DNA of 64,000 nt from Triatoma infestans (lineage: Eukaryota > Arthropoda > Insecta > Hemiptera > Reduviidae): contig JAAEAF010014506.1 in the NCBI GenBank assembly GCA_011037195.1, positions 43,116-107,115 on the forward strand. The letters run 5' to 3'. A model generated the notes under the pieces. It saw only the letters and a program-made list of their open reading frames with translations. It had not been told where the DNA came from and made no database searches. The translations under genes were made by a program, and so were the position numbers. This document shows, one piece after another, positions 11,440 through 22,459 of the stretch. The number at the start of each line of letters is the position of its first letter. Within the stretch, counting starts at the first letter, position 1.

Positions 11440-11900
11440 GCTGTTGATGTATTGTTTCTAGAGGCACATGTCTGTCAAGCTTCAAAAGCATTGACAGCTT
11501 CACAACATTCAGTCTAAGAAGCAAATTGGGGGTCCGGACACAGGCTAATAATGAGATGTTGCTGAATCTTTCAAGGACATCTCTCCGGGCATTTGGTTGG
11601 ATCCCTTACTGAGTATTGTGGTGGTTTGAGACATCACCATATGGGGTTAATGCCAGACCGCTTTTGTAGGTTTTTAGGAGATGGAGGAAGAAACGCCCAA
11701 CCATCTTTATGATTAGATTGCTCAGGTTGTGATTGGATAAGTAAGATTTTTAGGATGGGGAAATAGCTGGCTGGAAGGATGTCCTTAAGTTTCCAGAGTA
11801 GTCCAGGATACCATAATTGAACGAAGGTTTGTTACACATCGAGAAAAGTCTCCGTAAAGCGTCCTTCTTCTAGTCTGGAGGAACATCTGAAGACATACTG
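11440..11900 (+). pseudogene. LINE RNase H plus C-terminal finger, heavily degraded
   Basis: Across frames one reads CQASKALTASQHSV (RNase H DSQAALKAL-like strand), then HHHMGLMPDRFCRF and EMEEETPNHLYD, matching the HxMGLxxxxxCRxCxEEEETxxHL end of RNase H-bearing LINEs. Several frameshifts and stops. Comparatively GC-rich beside its flanks. Confidence 0.6.
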
Positions 11901-11989
11901 AGGAGTTTGAGCCACCATTATAAAATGATTAGGAATTATTTTTTAGACACAAAACTAACAGCCTCACAAAACAGTAAGCAATGGTAAAG

Positions 11990-12165
11990 GCGAGTGTTAG
12001 TGTAGTGGTTATGAGAATGGACTTGTAACTAGTAGGTCCCCAGTTCGAGTCCCGCTTCTAACAGCTAAATTTTATATTCATTTAAAAAATATTAATGGCA
12101 AAGTAAGCGCTTTCGCCGCCATCCACGACACCTAATTTGGTAGTTGGACGTTAAAAACTGCCTAA
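11990..12165 (+). repeat. tRNA-Thr-like SINE (second SINE family)
   Basis: GTTAGTGTAGTGGTTATGAG A box, loop CTTGTAA (TGT, Thr), and CCAGTTCGAGTCCCGC B box; GTTAG pairs with CTAAC as an acceptor stem. A non-tRNA body (AAGCGCTTTCGCCGCCATCC) follows and the element ends in an A-run, so it is a SINE and not a tRNA gene. Confidence 0.7.
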
Positions 12166-12169
12166 AAAA

Positions 12170-12976
12170 AAAAAAAGGTACTATAACGTAAAGAAAGCAA
12201 ATAAATGTTTAAATAAAAATTCCAAGTTTATGAAGTTATGTAATAATTACTGCAGGAAGAGAAAGTCGATGTGAGTATTGTTCCCCACCCCCAAATTTAT
12301 TTTCTCCTCCTCATTCTAAAGGAGGAATGTATTTACTGAATAGTTTCGAATAATGAATACAAAAAAGAAAATTGTAGTGCATATCATTTAGTTTAAAAAA
12401 CACCTAATACAACCTTCATAAATCTTTGAATAGAGTTGTAACAACAAAACTACAATATAGTTTCTCTATGGTGCTGCTGCTGGTGGGTGGAGAAAAAGAG
12501 AGAGATAGATAGATTGAGGACGCCGGACCGACACAACACCAACAAACGACATCACGGTCGGCTAACTTTATAAATGATGGGAAGTCCAAGTTCTTTTATA
12601 TATATATATATATTATTATTACTATTGTAGCCAATTATACAGAAATATAAAGAAGCTACATGATCATGGATGATGATTCCCTAGAGAAGTTTTATGTGTC
12701 GGCATGTATACGTATAATACAAAACATTAGGAAAAAGAATATAATATCCTTTTAAAAATGTCTCCTTAATAGTTATATTTACTGGCATTCTAGTTATAGA
12801 GGGCAAGGCCGCGGTGAAGTTAATTTCAAGACCGGGATGGAATAATTTGAAGATTTCAATAGCCAGGGCGGTATGTTTTTATGTAATAAGACATATATAG
12901 AAAAAGGAGCAACCATGGATGGGAAATATGAAAGAACTAAGGTAAAATTTATGATAGATGACAAAAGTCGGCGCTA

Positions 12977-13009
<33 letters not shown>

Positions 13010-13204
13010 TTAGCCGCCATATTGAGCTGAAGATACTGTCACTATTAGGATCTAGCGTACCCAAAAGCAGGGTCATTGTTTGGCTTTAATTGAACAGCCT
13101 CACAACTGACAAATTATTTACCACCACTACACTATCTTCCTCCATCAACTTAGTAGAATACACATGGGCTTCCACAATTAGGACCACCTGCAGTGTTTTT
13201 ATAC
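12170..13204. other. spacer, no gene seen
   Basis: Contains a (TA)n tract near 12596-12615 and a T-run of about 27 at 12979-13005. The minus ORF 12879-13076 is built over that homopolymer. Confidence 0.5.
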
Positions 13205-13640
13205 GTATTAGCAGGTAACTAGGGGGGAAGAACACTCGAAGTTTTCTTCAACTAATTGAAGAACTATTGAAAAATATTTTTACTTTTTAAATTTCTCTTA
13301 CAGTTAGTTGTATAAGTGGAAGTTTTGAGGTCCTCTGAGTGCGAAAAAAGTGATTTTCTGAAAATATCTATAAAAAAAAACGAGAAACTCAGGAAGTTCC
13401 GTTTCCGGTACCAGACCGCATTTTAATCAAAATCTATACAGCGTAATTATGACTTTAATTAGAGAACTTTTTGCCATTTTTCCGAAATAGCCCTAACGAT
13501 TTTCTATAACTTTCCCAAATTACTACACCCTATCCATTTCTATTTATTTATTTTTTTGTTTATTTGAATGAAAACTGATTTATATTTTTCTAGAAAACAG
13601 ATTTTTTCGAAATTCTTAGGGATTAATGGGTTAAGCTTAA
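13205..13640 (-). repeat. family H, old diverged copy
   Basis: Resembles the reverse orientation of family H: TTTCTCTTACAGTTAG, then GGAAGTTTTGAGGTCCTCTGAGTGCGAAAAAAGTG (intact copies read TTTTGAGGTCCCCTGAGTCC). Confidence 0.5.
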
Positions 13641-13964
13641 ATTTAAACTGCTGTTACACAGTATTGAAACAGAGGGCGCAGCAATACCAGCCCAACTAAA
13701 TGTTCAATAAACATTGTAAGTTCAAAGAAAATTTATCAATTACCCAGAATTTTTATAATAAAACAATGATTAATCTGAATTTAGCGTAACATAACGTAAC
13801 AACACTTTTATTTTATAGAGTGGGGAGTGAATGGAACATTTCAATTCCGAATGAGTGCCGAACGTTTACGGAAACAGTCGAACCAGTTACTTTAATATTA
13901 TTGTTCAAAATCATATGTGTCCGAATTAATTATTATTATTATTATTTGAATACAGGAAGTATTG

Positions 13965-14335
13965 TTTAATGGGATCCGAATCATTAAAGATTCATAGGAT
14001 CCGAAGAGCGAAGAAGCAGACATTAAATGAATCATAAGTTAGATCCTCCCCACCTAAGCCAGACTAAGGAGGGAGAGTTCGATTCATATAAACAGAGCGG
14101 CGGCAGCAGAACAGTTCAGACAGTTTTACAATAGTACAGCAACCTATCTATTACCTTCTTATTACTCAGCCAGTCTGCCTCTTTATTTATTTTCTCAGCT
14201 TTCTAAGTTCTATTAACTGTAAAGTCCTTGCAGTTTTTGTGTTCTATTTATTATACAGTGTTCAGCATATCATCTAGTTTATTTCTAATTTCATATCCTA
14301 AAATTCATTTTCTCTATCTTTTTCACATCCATTAT
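13965..14335 (+). repeat. LTR-like repeat family B
   Basis: Starts TGGGATCCGAATCATTAAAGATTCATAGGATCC (itself a near palindrome) and ends past CAGTGTTCAGCATATCATCTAG. The same order of blocks occurs at 46998-47125 plus 48590-48800, and reversed at 36500-36715 and at 50400-50746 plus 51359-51400. A TG start and a GTTCGATTCATATA / CCAGTCTG / CTTGCAGTTT body suggest an LTR, but no internal region was seen. Confidence 0.6.
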
Positions 14336-15140
14336 AGTTGTAATAGTGCCAAATTTTGGATATCAAGTTTTCACCGGAAATACACGTTTTGTGATCCCCT
14401 GAGTTCAAAAATTTGGTTTTTAGAAAATGGTCTGTGTGTACGTGGAATGGGTCTGTGCGCATATGTGAACAGCGTTGCTCAAAAAACGATAAATCCTATC
14501 GTAAACCCCTATCTTAACCTAGACCCTATCCTATCCTCTCCCCTAGTTTAAAATTAACATTCCGTGTAGGTATCACCATGGGATCTTCTCCGATAGGAAC
14601 TTATCTGTCATAATTCCACAACAGGAAGGTACTATTTCATTGAATAGATTTTTTTATTTTATTTTGCAATTTTTTTTAAAACGGTTCCAAGGATTTTTAT
14701 TAAACTTGGTATAACAACTACACATATTAAGTGTTACAATATTTAATGGAAAAAATGTCTCCAGGAAAATTCATTTAAGGGATCTTTTGGGAGAGAAGTG
14801 GGTTTGTTTTTTTGGCTCTAAAGTCTATTTATACGATTTCTTCTAAATAATATTAATTAGAATTAAATATGTCGGCAAAATCGGGAGTCCTCAAGTATAA
14901 GTTGAGACCTGATAAATAAAGTTTCTAACTTTTTTTCTGAGGAAGTTTCTGTAAGGGGGTGAAGGGTAATGCTTACCTCAAAAAACTCGTTTTAAGTTTA
15001 GTTCTCCCACTGATATAACGCTGAAGACATCTAAACTGAAGACGTGTGAATTATAAGTCATGTAATTTTGTCATTTATAACTGGATAAACTGCAGTAAGA
15101 TAAAGTCGTGTGAATGATTCACACCAGATTTTTTCTTTTT
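14336..15140 (-). repeat. family H copy, reverse
   Basis: Begins GTGCCAAATTTTGGATATCAAGTTTTCACCGG, runs through diverged core units and ends TGTGAATGATTCACACCAGATTTTTTC, the reverse complement of the 5' hairpin end. The ORF 14228-14551 crosses the border of two repeats and is not a gene. Confidence 0.75.
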
Positions 15141-16084
15141 ATCCAAGTTAGGAAGTTTAAATTCAGTATCTAACGGTAGCAAAACGATAAATAATAAATA
15201 TAGAATAAAGAAAGACAATTAAACCAAATTAAGTTAAAACTATAGAAAAAAAAAAATGATAGCGTCGGCAGATTTCCCTGTTTATAGATTTCCAAATTTG
15301 GTATTGAATATCTTCCCGAAAAATATTTGAATATTTATTTAAATTGCATAATATCTATATAAATTCTAAAAAATATTGATAAAGTAGAAAAAAAATATAT
15401 TAATTTAGCTACATTACTAAAAATACTAATTAATTATGAATCTTATTTTTCTTCCTTATTGTTGGGAGAGGCAGTTTTGTGAAAGTTTAAATTTATCAAC
15501 TTGCTCGTCAAAATATATGAACGCCTCTGTAGATCATTGCATTTATTTGGCAAGGTAACCCAGGAGACACATATCGGAAATGTCATTTTGACGCTAAATA
15601 TTCTCTTTAATTATGGAATGAATCTAGATTTTAACTTTTTAAACCAACGATTCATCGAAATTTTACTACCGGAGCTGTTCCATATTCTTCAGCTTCAGCT
15701 AGAGCTATAACTAGCGCATCTAATGAAGCATAACCCTAATCATCATCTACTATTTTATATTCTTACTCTTCTTGAGCTGATTGTTTCAAGAATTATCTTG
15801 GAATCTAATCAGCAGAAATTCTCTCTACCATGCGGCGTTGCACAACAAAGATTGATTAACTTGGCTATAGTCATCAGTATCTTTTAATAAAGGTGCACCA
15901 TTTGATGGTGTTGATTTAGCAATTAAGTTAACACTATCCTGAAGATGCATATTGCAAGATTTATCAATTCAGCATTCAGCGTCTCGTCCAAGCATTTCCA
16001 ATTCTGCTATAATTTCTTAAACCAAGAAACTTATGATTTCCTACATGGGTGATTGGGTTCGCAGTGCTGTAAAAAATTACAGAC
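15141..16084. other. spacer with a possible dead coding stretch on the minus strand
   Basis: Reading 15975-15640 in reverse gives protein-like composition (SADxIPR, EYKIVDDD, GYASLDALVIALAEAEEYG, APVVKFR) interrupted by TAG, TAA and TGA stops. I do not recognise it; see the findings. The rest is AT-rich and featureless. Confidence 0.3.
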
Positions 16085-16310
16085 TTAAGGATTAGCTCAG
16101 CTGTAGCGCACTGGACTTGGAATGGGAAGAGCTCGGGTTTCAGACCTATAAGCACTGCTCTTAAATTTTGTCGCTCTAGCAATCACTACAGCTCATTGGT
16201 CGGTGATGGGTAGTATTTTCTGAAACAGAGTGCAAAATGCATTGAGAAGATTGCACAAGGCCAGTGACAATAGATATTGACGCGACTGAAAAATAATAAA
16301 ATCACTATAT
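16085..16310 (+). repeat. tRNA-Ala-type SINE, old copy
   Basis: AAGGATTAGCTCAGCTGTAGCGCACTGGACTTGG... and GGGTTTCAGACC keep the A box and a damaged B box. The tail has CTACAGCTCATTGGTCGGTGATGGG and GATATTGACGCGACT, then AATAATAAA. Confidence 0.75.
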
Positions 16311-16495
16311 CATTAATGGCATTTATTTTTTAAGTCACCACTTTTGTAAATAATAAAATTCCGGCTGTTTTTCATTAAATTCAAATTGAAGAAGTCATTT
16401 GGAACGAAAAGAAATCAGCTGATACGATTCATGAGATATATAATCAAATCTTAAATTACGAACACAAACATTTAATAATATTATATATATTAATA

Positions 16496-16995
16496 TGGCT
16501 GTCTAAAAATTCCATGAATGATCCGGATTTCTCTACGGTAACAACGGCCAGACACGCTCGCGCAAGAATATGGCACTCTTGAGACATGTCGGCAAGCGCT
16601 ACTTAGCGTATTGTATGAGAAGGTAAGTGGCATTTTTTTGGGCGAGTGAACATCAAGTTCTGGTTACAAACGACCCAATTTTTCTCATTCTCATCTAATT
16701 TTCTTCCCGCCTTGGAAGCATTTTGAACCGGTCATAAATACATTTTGTGTTCACAGCTTCCGTCCTGCATACAATGCACCAACATTTCATGTATCTTCCA
16801 ACGCCGTTTTTCCCAATTTATTATAGCAGAGAACTTGATGTTCATTCGTTGCTCCACTTCTCATGCAGCGTTTGACTGCCCTTAGCAGGATTATTTTGAC
16901 TTCCTCGGTACTCCACGCTAGGTGGCGCTTCTCGAACAAGTTTCTGGATAGCCATGCTCATGCACTGTCTATGTTTACGCAATTTTTAGACACAA
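16496..16995 (-). mobile_element. 500 bp mariner-derived element (MITE-like) with TA flanks
   Basis: The ends are inverted: GTCTAAAAATTCC on the left, and on the right GCAATTTTTAGACAC. TA lies outside at 16494-16495 and 16996-16997. On the minus strand the interior reads like the N-terminal helix-turn-helix of a mariner transposase (ATNEHQVLCYN / MNIKFSAI, LGKTA, EMLVHCMQDGSCEHKM) with frameshifts, and later a VWPLLP remnant. The DDE catalytic part is absent, so this is an internally deleted copy. Confidence 0.65.
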
Positions 16996-16999
16996 TATA

Positions 17000-18250
17000 A
17001 GCTGAGGAAAAAATGTTATTTATTTTTTCTCAATAATAAAACCAAGTAAAGTACAAATCTGGAACACTTAAAAATTAGGAAGTATAATAAAAAACAGACT
17101 TTACACTTTGTAAACTCTATACGAATGATGCAATACAAAAAAAGCAAATGACCCTTAAGGTAGAGTATCCTTTTGTAAGTAGAGTAATTGCAGTAGTGTT
17201 CGCGGACAGACAGGTAATCTGTCGTAATACTATGATTGCGTATTAGATAAAAAAAAAAAACCAGCTCACCTTGCATCAGATTATCAATAAACAATAATAT
17301 TAAAGTTTTGTTCTTTAGTTAATATTATAAATAATAACAATATTATATATTATCTTATATTTACTAAAATTATAATATTAAATGTACTTTTTATAACATT
17401 ATTAGATCCTTTTTCAAATACATTACAACATGTTTTTTTTGGTTAAATGGAAAAAAAAATAAATAAAAAAAAATTTAGAATTCTGTGCTGAACATTTTTT
17501 GGCCGTGTGCCAATTTCATTAAGTGGGAAAGTCCAGCAATGATTAATAGTGGAATAAATTTTTTTATTTCTTAAGTAATATGGCGTCAATAGGCTGAAGT
17601 TGTTCCCGATTAGTTATGTTCTGGAAGTGAGGGGGATGGCAAATTTTCAAAATTTAAAATGATAACACTTTATTATTATTATTACGTAAATATAAAATGA
17701 TTTCGTCATTATTTTAATGTAGAAAATGAAATTTTCAGAATAGATAATTATAGAATTATTTATACCCGAATTTACAGGGAATATTTCTCCTCTCAGGGAA
17801 TCTTATTTCTAATTTCAATATTTAAATTTCTTATATCTTAGTTAATATTAAGTCTTATGGCAACATTCATTTAATAAATTTCCTTCAGGATTCTTTTATA
17901 TTTTGTCTTCCAACACATTTAATTCTCTATATTGAAAGTGTAAACTATATTAAAATGGCACTTTAGATAAAAAACTGTTGTTGTTAAATGATATGAACAT
18001 GACGTCATAATCAAGAAAATGGCGGATTTCATAACTCCGAGACATCCATATTGTCAGATACCTCTGTAAATTTTGAAATCCTATACATCCGATACGTTCA
18101 TTAAATTAGAATTTTCGCTCCCTCTCTGAAAATGTGAGAAGTGCTTTTTATAATATGCTAGATTTCTTGAATTTATTAAGTCAGGAAGGCTGCAGATTTT
18201 TTTTTTTTTTAATGACTGGCTATTCTGTCTAAACAATGTCAAAACTCATT
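17000..18250. other. spacer, no gene seen
   Basis: Very AT-rich. The 92-codon minus ORF 17016-17294 has no recognisable domain. Confidence 0.45.
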
Positions 18251-18256
18251 TAGAAG

Positions 18257-18793
18257 TTGTTGTGGTGGTTAGTTCCGCAGAGCTGGAAAGCATCAGAGAG
18301 ATTTTCCGTGGTAGCCTGCTTCATTTTGTGGTCATCGACCGGTTTCGGGCGTTCGCCCATCTTCAGGATGCGTTTTTCAGACAGTGTGACAACACAGACT
18401 TGCACAGAGCAAACTTAGTTTTCACACTCTCAGGGAAATTTCTATTTATATACTTTCTTACTTTATATATATACTTTCTAAACTATTTCTATTTCTCAGG
18501 GAGCTCTTGGGAGTGATCTATTAATCCGAGTATTTACCCAGCATGAGTTCATAATTCAAGGTTTTAGATGAAAATTCTTAAGGCTTTTTAATGAGGATCT
18601 ACTTCATTAGAGCTTTCAAATGGGTCAACTTTCCTTAACTTCTTTCAGGTGTCCCGAGTGTGAAAACTAAGTTTGCTCTGTGCAAGTCTGTGTGGTCATA
18701 CTGTCTGAAAAACGCATCCTGAAGATGGGCGAACGCCCGAAACCGGTCGATGACCACAAAATGAAGCAGGCTACCACGGAAAATGTCTCTGAT
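18257..18793. mobile_element. fold-back element family P, two arms of about 140 bp
   Basis: The left arm (about 18292-18434) is the reverse complement of the right arm (about 18650-18793) with few mismatches, around a spacer of about 215 bp. The left arm carries an extra outer GTTGTGGTGGTTAGTTCCGCAGAGCTGG. The right arm contains CTGAAGA (18719-18725), a GGGC/GCCC hairpin and GAAA (18739-18742), resembling the hammerhead ribozyme core CUGANGA-stem-GAAA. Fold-back or Penelope-like origin is inferred. Confidence 0.75.
18487..18657 (+). repeat. direct repeat D, copy 1 (inside the fold-back spacer)
   Basis: TTTCTATTTCTCAGGGAGCTCTTGGGAG... through CATGAGTTCATAATTCAAGG to CTTCTTTCAGGTGTC is repeated at 19293-19475 at high identity. 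Confidence 0.8.
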
Positions 18794-18898
18794 CATTTAC
18801 AAGTCATTACTCTCTATGCTCCACAGTATCTAGAACATTGCAATTATTATAATTCTCAGAATTTATCAGTTTAATCATTTTCAAATTTCTATTGACTG

Positions 18899-19292
18899 TG
18901 TAGGGGTAGTGAACCCCACCACTCATCCACACTAGCGAGTGAACCCCCACCACGCATCAGAGAGAAAGAGCCCCTCTCGAGAGAGAGGAGAGGAGAGGCC
19001 AGTTGGATATATATACGAGAGACAGAGTCAAAAAGAGATATTCTGTTCACAGTCTCACACTTGAATTGTACACATCGTTTAGCCACGTCAGTCAGTCTGT
19101 TCTGTTCTTGTAGTGTTAAGTATACAGTCCTTGGCAGTCAGTCATATGCATATATATCAATTATAGATATCTTATACCGATATTAAGGTGTTATTTATCT
19201 ATCAACATCTACAACCAACATCTCCTCCTACAACTATTACAACTGTGTCAAATGCCCTGTTCTTAACCGTGTCAGCTTTATTACTTCATAAC
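18899..19292 (+). repeat. LTR-like repeat G
   Basis: Begins TGTAGGGGTAGTGAACCCC at 18899. The first roughly 250 bp match each arm of the palindrome at 62986-63498 (GAGAGACAGAGTCAAAA, TTTAGCCACGTCAG, CAGTCCTTGGCAGTCAGTC). The right border is uncertain; CTCCTCCTACA near 19226 would give TG...CA ends. Confidence 0.6.
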
Positions 19293-19475
19293 GCTTATAT
19301 TTCTATTTCTCAGGGAACTCTTGGGGGGGATCCATTAATCCGAGTATTTACCCAGCATGAGTTCATAATCCAAGGTTTTAGATGAAAATTCTTAAGGCTT
19401 TTTAATGAAAATCTACTTCATTAGAGCTTTCAAACGGGTCAACTAGAACTTTCCTTACCTTCTTTCAGGTGTCCC
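19293..19475 (+). repeat. direct repeat D, copy 2
   Basis: Same order and near identity to 18487-18657, with a small insertion (TAGAAC) and GGGGGGATCC in place of GGGAGTGATC. Confidence 0.8.
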
Positions 19476-19739
19476 CCCGTGAGGTTTGTTTCCTAAGTTG
19501 AAATTTGGGGATGAAAATTTTAATAAACTAAATGATGAAAATTGCTGTTATTAGCCCTTCTTCTTTGTCCAAATACTGTATGCAATAATATTTTACTATT
19601 CTGACCATGAAAGTAAAAATTTGAAAAGAAATATGACACTAGAAATCATAGAGGTTCTATTTTAAATTCTTCTAATTCTACCGAATAGACACAAAAGGGA
19701 AATAGTGGATATGGGAAAAGTGAGCCACCAAATGCACGT

Positions 19740-19980
19740 CAACTATGCATTTCTTCACCTCTTGTCACGCCTACGATAATGTACTGGCGAATAGGCTACA
19801 ACTTCGACAACGAACATTCCACCTAGAAGTTGTTGCTCAAAACCAGCCAACGCTACACCATTCATCATTATTCTTCGCTCGACCATTCTACCGTTTTTAA
19901 GAACGTCGCAAAAAAATATCATATTGTGTTTTTTTATGCTAGTAATCCAGTTATGAGTTTAACATTATTCATTAAAAAAA
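19740..19980 (+). repeat. LTR-like dispersed repeat family C, copy 2
   Basis: Shares TACTGGCGAAT, ACCTAGAAG, ACCATTC, TTCATCAT and TCGCTCGAC with 4330-4760. Confidence 0.4.
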
Positions 19981-19989
19981 AAAAACACC

Positions 19990-21190
19990 ATCTTTACTTG
20001 TTACCATTACAAAGTCTTAAGTCTTAAATAATGAAATACTATGTTTTAATTTGATAGTAACACAAAGATGACGTAAAACGTTGGCAATAATTGCCATATA
20101 TTTTCCTAAGTTGAGTAAGTGAAATTTATTGTTTGTTTTTTTAAGTCATAAATAAATCCCTACAAATATTATTTTAAAGCGTTACAAACAACCCATTTCT
20201 CTTCTTTTCTTTAACAGTAACGTATAGATAAAGCATTACTAATTATATAAGAAAACAAAAACCTTTGTACAAAACTTGTTGATATGTTCATTAATTAGAA
20301 GTTAAAAATAAAAATAAACATGAACAATTGTAATTAAAGAATTCAATGCTTTCTAAATAATAATTATTTAATATAAAAATCAAGTTTTAATTATGTACAT
20401 TGCTAAGTAATGACATGATGATGTAGAGATAGCTAAATAGTAAAGCTATTGTTGACAAACATGTATAATGGATAACAAGACTAGAGGATGGACGGTAGTC
20501 GACGAAGAAAGGTTGTCACAGAGAAGGAGGAAAGCAGAAGAGTAACAGCAGACCACCTGAGTAGTCAAGTAAAATGACATGTCCAAACTGACTCACGCAC
20601 TCTAGCGCCGACAAAGTTAAAAAAGAACCAGCGGGAGGTGTAGCTTTCCTTCACTAAACATTATTACATCTTTCTAAAAAGAGAATTTTTTTTTTTTCTT
20701 TCTATTCTTTCTTTCTTTTGTTCGTTATTTCAAAAAAAAAAAAAAACAAAAATCATCGGCAATACTACGGTCATTTTGTCAAATGTTTTGAAAATACAAT
20801 AATTTTTGTTGAATGTTAAAAACGGTAAGTACATTATGTTATTTGGAAACCGAAAAGATTTACAATAATGTACATTTTGAGATAATAAAAGAAAAAACTC
20901 TTTATTGCGCATGATCTGTGGGTGAGAAATTCACCTCACAAGAGATTTCTCTTTTCTTTTGATTTCTTACAATTTATCGGCAAATATCAAATAAAATAGT
21001 GAGTTCGTCGATCGTATGATTATTTCTTTGATATTTAATTTGTTTACAACACTTTTTTTTTATTACTTTCTCTTACTGGTATTTTATTTATTTTTTTGAT
21101 ACTCGCCGACAGCTGGAGGTTATCGAACAGTGGTGGATTCTCGGTGCACAGTTGGACTGTCCTCTAATATTATGAACATTACTGCCAATG
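19990..21190. other. spacer, no gene seen
   Basis: AT-rich except for a more balanced patch at 20470-20660 with no visible repeat. I could not assign that patch; a 5' exon or regulatory stretch cannot be excluded. Confidence 0.4.
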
Positions 21191-21194
21191 TTGA

Positions 21195-21386
21195 GGGTGA
21201 GAAAATCTAAGGACAGCACTGCTGGACTTCGACCCACGTTCCCAGTGCGCTACTACAAAGCTAATACCACCTCTTTCTTACTGCTATACGAATAGGTGGA
21301 CAGATACTTTTAGGGAATAGTGCACTACAACATCCGAGCAGTGTTCTCTAGCTACAGACAAAAACTGCCCATCATCAGTAAGCTGT
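21195..21386 (-). repeat. rearranged SINE pieces
   Basis: 21200-21280 is a damaged SINE head in reverse (AAATCTAAGGACAGCACTGCTGGACTTCGACCC). 21325-21386 is a SINE tail in reverse (CTAGCTACAGAC..CTGCCCATCATCAGTAAGCTGTAG). Tail and head are in the wrong order for one copy, so this is two pieces or a rearrangement. Confidence 0.6.
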
Positions 21387-21390
21387 AGTG

Positions 21391-22006
21391 TGTAGTGGAA
21401 GAACAAAATCGAAAAATAATAGTTTAAAGTTTCTGAATATTTTATAGTATCCAAAATTGTATTTTTGTTAATATTTTATAATTATTTTAGTGCTGTGAAT
21501 TTACCTAAAAAGTGTGTATTTTAGAACTAGGTATATTAAATCTGGTCATTGCTATTAAGAAAACAAAGGCACTAAATCCCGTTAGGGTAACTCTTTTGTA
21601 TAAGAGAATTCCCCCGCGAGAGAGAGAGCAATTCCAAAGAAGAGAGCCATCAGCTTTAAAAGAGTAAAGAGTGGACAGTCTTAACTCAGCCTCTAAACCA
21701 TACAGTCGTAATTCTATTTCCAAAGCTAGAACACTTCAGGAATCGCCCTCTTCAAGTCAGTGCCAGTTATAAGTTAAAACGTAAGAGTTCAGCATTTAAT
21801 CTAGATTAATTAATTGAATTATACTTAATCGCTGTGATATTGTAAAGCTATTTAAATTCAGTTAGAAAATATATTTATTTTATAATCAGTGGTGCTTTCT
21901 TGATTATATTCTTATATTCTATCTCTAACATAATTACAAGCCCTTTTCGCTAAAACGCTCACGCCACAAGGTACCTACAAATACATCATCTCACCAACAC
22001 ATTACA
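21391..22006 (+). mobile_element. solo LTR with 4 bp target duplication
   Basis: A TGTAGTGG...TTACA repeat of 616 bp, aligning along its length with the LTRs at 56154-56865 and 60112-60801 (AAAATCGAAAAATAATAG, CCCCCGCGAGAGAGAG, AGCCCTTTTCGCTAAAACGCTC). It is flanked by AGTG at 21387-21390 and 22007-22010. No internal region follows, so it is a solo LTR left by LTR-LTR recombination. It is more diverged than the LTR pair of the full element. Confidence 0.9.
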
Positions 22007-22045
22007 AGTGATTCCTAAGAAAATTGTGAATTTTTTTTTTTTAAA

Positions 22046-22450
22046 CTGGTTACAAAATAGTTTAAATGTGGTGAATTTAAATAAATTGTTGCAGAGCCCC
22101 CAAAGTATGCCTATTCTAGAGAAATGTATAGATAAATCACGATTGTTACTCAAGATAGATAGCTATTTGCACCATCTAATCTCATCTGTGTTCACCATAT
22201 GTTAGGAGTGATATTTCGTTTCACATTACACAGGTGAACAGCTGAGAAAGAGTGCTGTCGAAGTTCTTATCCCTGTCCCACCAATCGAGAATTCAAACAA
22301 CAGCTGGGGAAGAGAATTAGCTCAGTGGTAGCGCGCTGGACTAGCAACGCGGAGATCATAGGTTCGAATCTAGCCGTGCTACTCTTAGATTTTCTCTACT
22401 TAGGAGCCTCTACACACTTACTGGCTCATGGTGGGTTGAGCGTGGGTATG
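22046..22450 (+). repeat. segmental duplicate E, copy 1, with SINE
   Basis: CTGGTTACAAAATAGTTTAAATG... to ACAGCTGGGGAAGAG matches 24073-24455 nearly base for base. It includes a tRNA-Ala SINE head (22313-22385: GAATTAGCTCAGTGGTAG, GGACTAGCAACGCGG, AGGTTCGAATCTAGCC). Confidence 0.88.
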
Positions 22451-22459
22451 AGTCCAGCG

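Noticed and set aside
14228..14551. 107-codon plus-strand ORF
   Set aside because: It runs across the border of repeat B into a reverse family H copy; composition is low complexity and no domain is visible.
18680..18874. ORF in the right arm of the fold-back (RPKPVDDHKMKQAT)
   Set aside because: The reading crosses the hammerhead-like hairpin and differs between copies by frameshifts, so coding is unlikely.
22313..22385. Possible functional tRNA-Ala gene
   Set aside because: The anticodon stem is mispaired, the same head recurs with the same non-tRNA tail at many sites, and the tail ends in A- or AAT-rich sequence, so these are SINEs.
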